Below are positions 33,952-37,047 of a stretch of 37,047 nt of DNA, piece after piece. The DNA is from Paenibacillus sp. A3 (GTDB taxonomy: Bacteria > Bacillota > Bacilli > Paenibacillales > NBRC-103111). A model generated the notes under the pieces. It worked only from the letters and a program-made list of their open reading frames with translations, searched no databases and was not told the DNA's origin. The number at the start of each line of letters is the position of its first letter. Within the stretch, counting starts at the first letter, position 1. The stretch is taken from NCBI RefSeq assembly GCF_001399685.1, contig NZ_JTHN01000045.1, positions 1 through 37,047 on the forward strand. Reading direction: 5' to 3'. Position numbers and translations under genes: made by a program.

Positions 33952-34068
33952 TTGAACATCAATCGTCCTGAAGAGTTTGCAGATGTCGAGTTGAGTATTC
34001 GGAGTTTCGGGGATCTAGATGATCATGTACGAGACATCCGGAATGTAATTCGTATTGAACTGATTTAA
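33952..34068 (+). CDS. 38-residue small protein, phage-like context
   Basis: TTG 33952 has AAGGAGA 4 to 5 bases ahead. The product begins MNINRPEEFADVELSIR and ends IRNVIRIELI; it is acidic, without membrane segments. It is followed 23 bases later by another well-started small gene, as in phage operons. No family recognised. Confidence 0.5.
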   Translation: MNINRPEEFADVELSIRSFGDLDDHVRDIRNVIRIELI

Positions 34069-34091
34069 AAAATATTGGGAGGTATATTTAA

Positions 34092-34340
34092 ATGAAAAAT
34101 TGGATCAAACCAGTCGATGTGAGTGATGTGCAATTGGCCTTTGGCGGGGATATGAAGAAACTGTTGCCGCCGATGAGCGATATTCCAAGGGAGTTTCAAG
34201 ACGGACATACTAAGTGGAATGACCTTATTGGAAAGTGGTTTGTGTTGGGGCTCAATAAACTTAATGTTACCCCGCGGCACATCATTGCTGTTCCCCGGGG
34301 CGGAAAATCTTCGAAGGTAGATTATTACTGCCCGCGCTAG
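34092..34340 (+). CDS. 82-residue hypothetical protein, phage-like context
   Basis: GGGAGGT lies about 9 bases ahead of ATG 34092. The product is MKNWIKPVDVSDVQLAFGGD followed by LLPPMSDIPREF, TKWNDLIGKWFVLGLNKL and a basic end; it may be cut short, since the sense-like pattern stops abruptly in VDYYCPR. It is part of a small-gene row (33952, 34092, 34388) in one direction. The family is not recognised; truncated prophage genes are the simplest explanation. Confidence 0.55.
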   Translation: MKNWIKPVDVSDVQLAFGGDMKKLLPPMSDIPREFQDGHTKWNDLIGKWFVLGLNKLNVTPRHIIAVPRGGKSSKVDYYCPR

Positions 34341-34387
34341 AACCTGCTGCAGGTTGATGATTCTCCGGAGAGCAAGGGAGACCGAAA

Positions 34388-34588
34388 ATGAAAGCAGTAA
34401 TCACGGTGACGATCACCAAAGAGGTAGAGCTTGATCCGCAGGACTACGGCACAGAATCGCCAGAAGATGTTCTGTAGATGGAAATGCAATTCGCAGGTAA
34501 TCTGCTTCATGAAAAGATCAGTATAGGTGAACCGAATATCTTTGTGGAAGGCGTTTTGAAGGCGGAGAGCGGAGGAAGAGAGACATGA
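34388..34588 (+). pseudogene. Small gene interrupted by an in-frame amber codon
   Basis: ATG 34388 with GGGAG upstream opens a frame MKAVITVTITKEVELDPQDY ending EDVL at TAG 34475-34477. The same frame continues without shift: MEMQFAGNLLHEKISIGEP, then VEGVLKAESGGRET, to TGA 34586-34588. The usual codon was probably CAG (Gln). It is most likely a point-mutated phage-type gene of 66 codons; amber read-through cannot be ruled out. Confidence 0.6.
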
Positions 34589-34609
34589 ATTATAGGTGAT
34601 CAAAAGAGA

Positions 34610-34637
34610 TCGGGGCGTCTAATACTAGACACCCCGA
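34610..34637 (-). terminator. Terminator of the secreted-protein gene
   Basis: TCGGGG/CCCCGA and GTCTA/TAGAC form the stem; the minus strand continues TCTCTTTTG. Confidence 0.65.
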
Positions 34638-34693
34638 ATCCCTGATTAATTCTGGACAACAAGTTTACTACCGTGCACTATACATGAAATCAT

Positions 34694-35164
34694 TCATTCC
34701 GGGTAGAGCGTTACATCAATCTTAATAGGACTATTATGCTGGCTAAAGTATTCGATGTGATACGTTCCAGGGATTAGCGTTATATATTTTTCTCTAAATT
34801 TGCCGTTGCCTGAAAAATCGAAGGGTCCTCTGCTCCCACGAAAGTCGTTTTCATTGATTAAATCGTACGCTACATTACTAATAGTAGTGCCATCAAGAGA
34901 GTTTTGGATAACTTGTAATCTATATTGTTTAGGAGTAGTAATTGTAATTTTCGCATCCGTCCTCCTAATCCACTTTCCTCTTTGTACATAATCATCATAG
35001 AAGTAGATTGTATCAGATGCCGCAGGCTGCACTTGGTTTAGCCCTGCTACTCGCTGACCATTACCTGTAGTCTGTGCATTAACAGTAGAAACATCAAGTG
35101 GATAAGCAACGATCCCGGCCGTAAGCGAAAGAGCCAGCAAACCATTAACAACAAATTTCTTCAA
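34694..35164 (-). CDS. Secreted hypothetical protein
   Basis: A 156-residue protein with a clear signal peptide: MKKFVVNGLLALSLTAGIVA, then cleavage around VNA-QTT near residue 30. The mature part is beta-rich (TIYFYDDYVQRGKWIRR, ITTPKQYRLQVI, TLIPGTYHIEYF), like a jelly-roll or pre-peptidase C-terminal type fold, without catalytic motifs. TTG 35164 has AAAGGAGATGAT ahead. It is AT-richer than the window average, fitting acquired DNA. An AT-rich promoter area (TTTACA, 17 bases, TAATAT on the minus strand) lies at 35200-35235. Confidence 0.75.
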   Translation of the reverse strand: MKKFVVNGLLALSLTAGIVAYPLDVSTVNAQTTGNGQRVAGLNQVQPAASDTIYFYDDYVQRGKWIRRTDAKITITTPKQYRLQVIQNSLDGTTISNVAYDLINENDFRGSRGPFDFSGNGKFREKYITLIPGTYHIEYFSQHNSPIKIDVTLYPE

Positions 35165-35563
35165 TGTAAATCATCTCCTTTAATTGGAATAAATTGTTGT
35201 AATATTATATTAACATTAATTACCTATACTGTAAATTAGTATTTTTGCGAAATTATCATTTTATAGACAGCTTAAGAATTTGGACGGAGGTGTAAAGGAT
35301 CCAAATCCGTATTTTCACCCTCGCTTTTAGCCGCGGCGTCACCCCGAGTTCAATCACGCCTACCGGTCGCAGCTTGCCGCCGCTCTCCGGCACCCCAGCC
35401 AGCCGAATTCCGCCTTCCTGTAGACCTCTACGTATGTCCAAGATATGATTTTGAGCGGCGCGCCAGTCCGCGCCATTATCATTGGAAAAATTTTAAAATA
35501 AGTAAAAAATAAAAATTGGACATATTACCATTGAGTGCAATTGACTAAAAAGGAGCGTGCAAA
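35165..35563. other. Intergenic region with a GC-rich patch
   Basis: The flanks are AT-rich and hold promoters. From about 35310 to 35465 the DNA is GC-rich, with a minus-strand frame (LQEGGIRLAGVPESGGKLRP) that looks coding but has no start signal. It may be a scrap of another gene; parent unknown. Confidence 0.35.
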
Positions 35564-36082
35564 ATGGGAATCTTAAGTGGTAATCCCAATGATGAACCTT
35601 TACATTACGGCGAAATTTTTAATTTGTGGCAATTCTCAATGAAAGCTAAGGGCTGTATATCCGCATATCGAGTTTATCAATATCATGCTGGTGATGGTGA
35701 CTTAAAAAAAGTACTTGGTGATCTAATTAATCAAGCTGAACTAGAAGTAAGTGAATGCGATTCAATACTAACTCATAATGGCATTGCTCCTTCTCCAGTT
35801 ATGCCTTTGAAACCAGAAGCAAAACTCGAAGATATCCCTGTCGGTGCAAGATTTACTGATCAAGAAATTGCACCAATGATTGCAGCAGATACTTCAATGG
35901 GCTTGGTTGCTTGCAGTCAAATAATGGGTACGTCAATTAGAGAAGACATAGGAACTTTGTTCGCAAAGTACCATGCCACAAAGGCTGCTCTCGGTTTAAA
36001 AATATTGAGAATGAGCAAAGAAAAAGGTTGGTTAATCCCTCCCCCATTACAGGTGAAAAGACCAGAATTAGCTGAAGTATGA
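35564..36082 (+). CDS. DUF3231-family protein
   Basis: A 172-residue protein of the DUF3231 family common in bacilli. Hallmarks are the N-terminus MGILSGNPNDEPLHYGEIF, a helical bundle with QAELEVSECDSILTHNGI, IPVGARFTDQEIAPMI and a C-terminal helix EDIGTLFAKYHATKAALG. The fold is ferritin-like, but function is not established; several members are encoded near spore genes. AAAAAGGAGCG lies 8 bases ahead of ATG 35564. Coding is much more AT-rich than ileS or nrd genes, which suggests transfer. Confidence 0.88.
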   Translation: MGILSGNPNDEPLHYGEIFNLWQFSMKAKGCISAYRVYQYHAGDGDLKKVLGDLINQAELEVSECDSILTHNGIAPSPVMPLKPEAKLEDIPVGARFTDQEIAPMIAADTSMGLVACSQIMGTSIREDIGTLFAKYHATKAALGLKILRMSKEKGWLIPPPLQVKRPELAEV

Positions 36083-36102
36083 TGATTTCTTAATTTCCTG
36101 CA

Positions 36103-36375
36103 TTATGGAAGCGAAAAACGTTGCATAACGGATTCGAAGTCTATCGTGCCTGTGTTGTCCTTGGCGAGACCTCACCGTCGAGAATAACGTCGTCGCGCGC
36201 TAAGGCATTCAATTTCCGGGTACAGACGTGTGCAATCAACGTCTGTATAGGCGGGGTTGGCCGCAGTCGGTCCTCGAAAGAATGAGGCGGTGACCGTCTA
36301 TTTTCGATTCGAAAACGTAGTCAGTAGCCGAGAACGGGAGCGGGCTGTTTGCAGCAGCATCGGGGAAATGTGCGT
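36103..36375 (-). pseudogene. ATP-dependent DNA ligase remnant (LigD-type N-terminus)
   Basis: On the minus strand the pieces of a ligase adenylation domain appear in order in different frames: ISPMLLQTA (36369-36343), SPLPFSATDYVFESKIDGHR with motif I KIDG (Lys codon at 36304-36302), LILSRTDCGQPRLY, then TDVDCTRLYPEI, DDVILDGEV, and LAKDNTGTIDFESVMQRF. At least three frame changes are needed (near 36345, 36240 and 36140). The rest of the ligase is gone. An intact ku lies 4 kb away, as expected for an NHEJ pair that has lost its ligase. Confidence 0.8.
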
Positions 36376-36401
36376 TGATATTTTTGTCAGTCGGACGTAT
36401 G

Positions 36402-36681
36402 ATGAGAACGCATATTACAACAAATGAAGAACTGCTTCGCAATTCCATCCTGCTGCCGCACGCGCTGTCCATGATCGAAAATTAGGCGCGGACAAATTCC
36501 TCTTCAAGCAATCGCACCCGACGGCTGTACGTAGTTGCGGGGAAGGTGAAATGCGACAGCGCGGGATTCGGGGGAAAAGATCGATATTAACCGTCAGGAA
36601 GCCAAAGCGTTTATTGCCGAAAAGCTGACGCGACATATTCTAGATATCACGGAAAAGTTGCAGCGGAATCGCAACGGTTGA
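36402..36681 (+). pseudogene. Broken plus-strand gene, family not recognised
   Basis: The first piece (36402-36485) reads MRTHITTNEELLRNSILLPH followed by ALSMIEN and stops. After a gap of scrambled frames, a second piece from 36574 reads EKIDINRQEAKAFIAEKL then TRHILDITEKLQRNRNG, stopping at 36679-36681. This looks like one small gene decayed by shifts. Its stop lies at the edge of the adjacent insertion element. Confidence 0.4.
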
Positions 36682-36781
36682 ACACTCCCACCACCTGCGC
36701 TAATGGCGGAGGTGGGGGATTCTTGCGAACAGAGAAGCATCCTTCTCTTCTTGAGCAAGCGATCCCTGCGGTTCCCGCAGT
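36680..36781 (-). ncRNA. Candidate omega-RNA (reRNA) and right end of the element
   Basis: Directly after the tnpB stop, in the same direction, three consecutive hairpins end at the element boundary. TnpB guide RNAs are made from exactly this place, with the guide read from the flanking DNA (plus 36660-36679). Assignment rests on position and structure only. Confidence 0.5.
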
Positions 36782-37047
36782 TCAGCCCAACTTCGCCAAC
36801 AAACGCAGTCCTTCTTGCAAGATGTTCATGCTGGCATTGTGGTCACGGTCATGGTGCGTGCCGCATCCTGAACAGGTCCACGCTCGCAAGTTTAGATTTT
36901 TCACTTCGGGGTTGCGCGATTGGCATACATGACAAAGCTGACTGCTTGGATAGTTTTTGGCGACCATGCTGATTGTGCGACCATACCACGTCGCTTTATA
37001 TTCCAGCATCGTGCGAAGGGTTGACCAGCTTGCTTCGGCAATGGACT
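36782..37047 (-). CDS. tnpB: TnpB (IS605 OrfB-type) RNA-guided nuclease, C-terminal part
   Basis: The frame continues past the right edge of the window. Visible are [19 protein letters not shown], the zinc ribbon SQLCHVC...[13 protein letters not shown] with four Cys, and the third RuvC acid in [12 protein letters not shown]. This is the standard C-terminus of TnpB, the RNA-guided nuclease of IS200/IS605 elements; it ends [10 protein letters not shown]. Catalytic motifs I and II lie outside the window, so activity cannot be judged. Confidence 0.92.
   Translation of the reverse strand, partial: SIAEASWSTLRTMLEYKATWYGRTISMVAKNYPSSQLCHVCQSRNPEVKNLNLRAWTCSGCGTHHDRDHNASMNILQEGLRLLAKLG

Larger units (their letters stand above)
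36678..37047 (-). mobile_element. Right end of an IS200/IS605-family element, truncated by window edge
   Basis: It holds the 3' part of tnpB plus a right end with three hairpins: GAGAAG/CTTCTC (36732-36747), CTGCGG/CCGCAG (36766-36780) and a long stem-loop CCACCT-g-CGC...GCG-g-AGGTGG (36686-36719). The GGGAGTGTTCAA-type end on the minus strand is typical. The left end and any tnpA lie outside. Confidence 0.8.

Overview
The window looks like a chromosomal segment of a moderately GC-rich Gram-positive of the Paenibacillaceae type. This is inferred from strong Shine-Dalgarno (SD) sites with GTG and TTG starts, a T-box in front of ileS, a long IleS, a class Ib ribonucleotide reductase under a cobalamin riboswitch, 7-1-7 Fur boxes and the families DUF3231, Ku and Dps. 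No rRNA, tRNA, CRISPR array or complete prophage was seen.

Left part (1-8.0 kb): the 3' end of a SUKH (SMI1/KNR4) gene; a promoter, T-box leader and isoleucyl-tRNA synthetase; a short-chain dehydrogenase; a GNAT acetyltransferase that seems to lack an ordinary start codon; an arylamine N-acetyltransferase; a convergent TetR regulator; and a decayed iron-sulfur protein fragment. Next (7.65-11.6 kb) is a nucleotide-reduction operon, nrdI-nrdE-nrdF. It has a promoter with two possible NrdR boxes, a cobalamin riboswitch and two back-to-back terminators.

Middle part (11.7-31 kb): five MFS exporters, three AraC-type regulators, a FeuA-like siderophore-binding lipoprotein, a membrane acyltransferase, Dps, an M23 peptidase, an AlkZ-like winged-helix protein and a phasin-like/UbiB operon, followed by a cupredoxin and a SIMPL-domain protein. 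Four Fur-box-like sites mark two iron modules built alike: AraC regulator plus siderophore-binding protein (12.9-15.1 kb), and a paralogous AraC regulator plus DHA2 exporter (28.3-31.0 kb). A possible structured small RNA lies at about 24.87-25.04 kb.

Right part (31-37 kb): an intact Ku gene is followed by a gene graveyard. It holds a stalk/DUF5050-type secreted protein with at least three frameshifts, joined head-to-head to the 3' piece of another gene; a His-rich protein; a 32-codon orphan C-terminus; three small phage-like genes, one with an in-frame amber stop; a secreted protein; an AT-rich DUF3231 gene; a frameshifted ATP-dependent DNA ligase remnant that still keeps its KxDG motif; and, at the edge, the 3' end of an IS200/IS605-type tnpB with its hairpin-rich right end. 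Ku without an intact neighbouring ligase and the tnpB end are the most notable points here. I found no clear undescribed multi-gene system; the most novel candidates are the small RNA, the small Cys/Tyr-rich protein, and the NrdR plus B12 control region.
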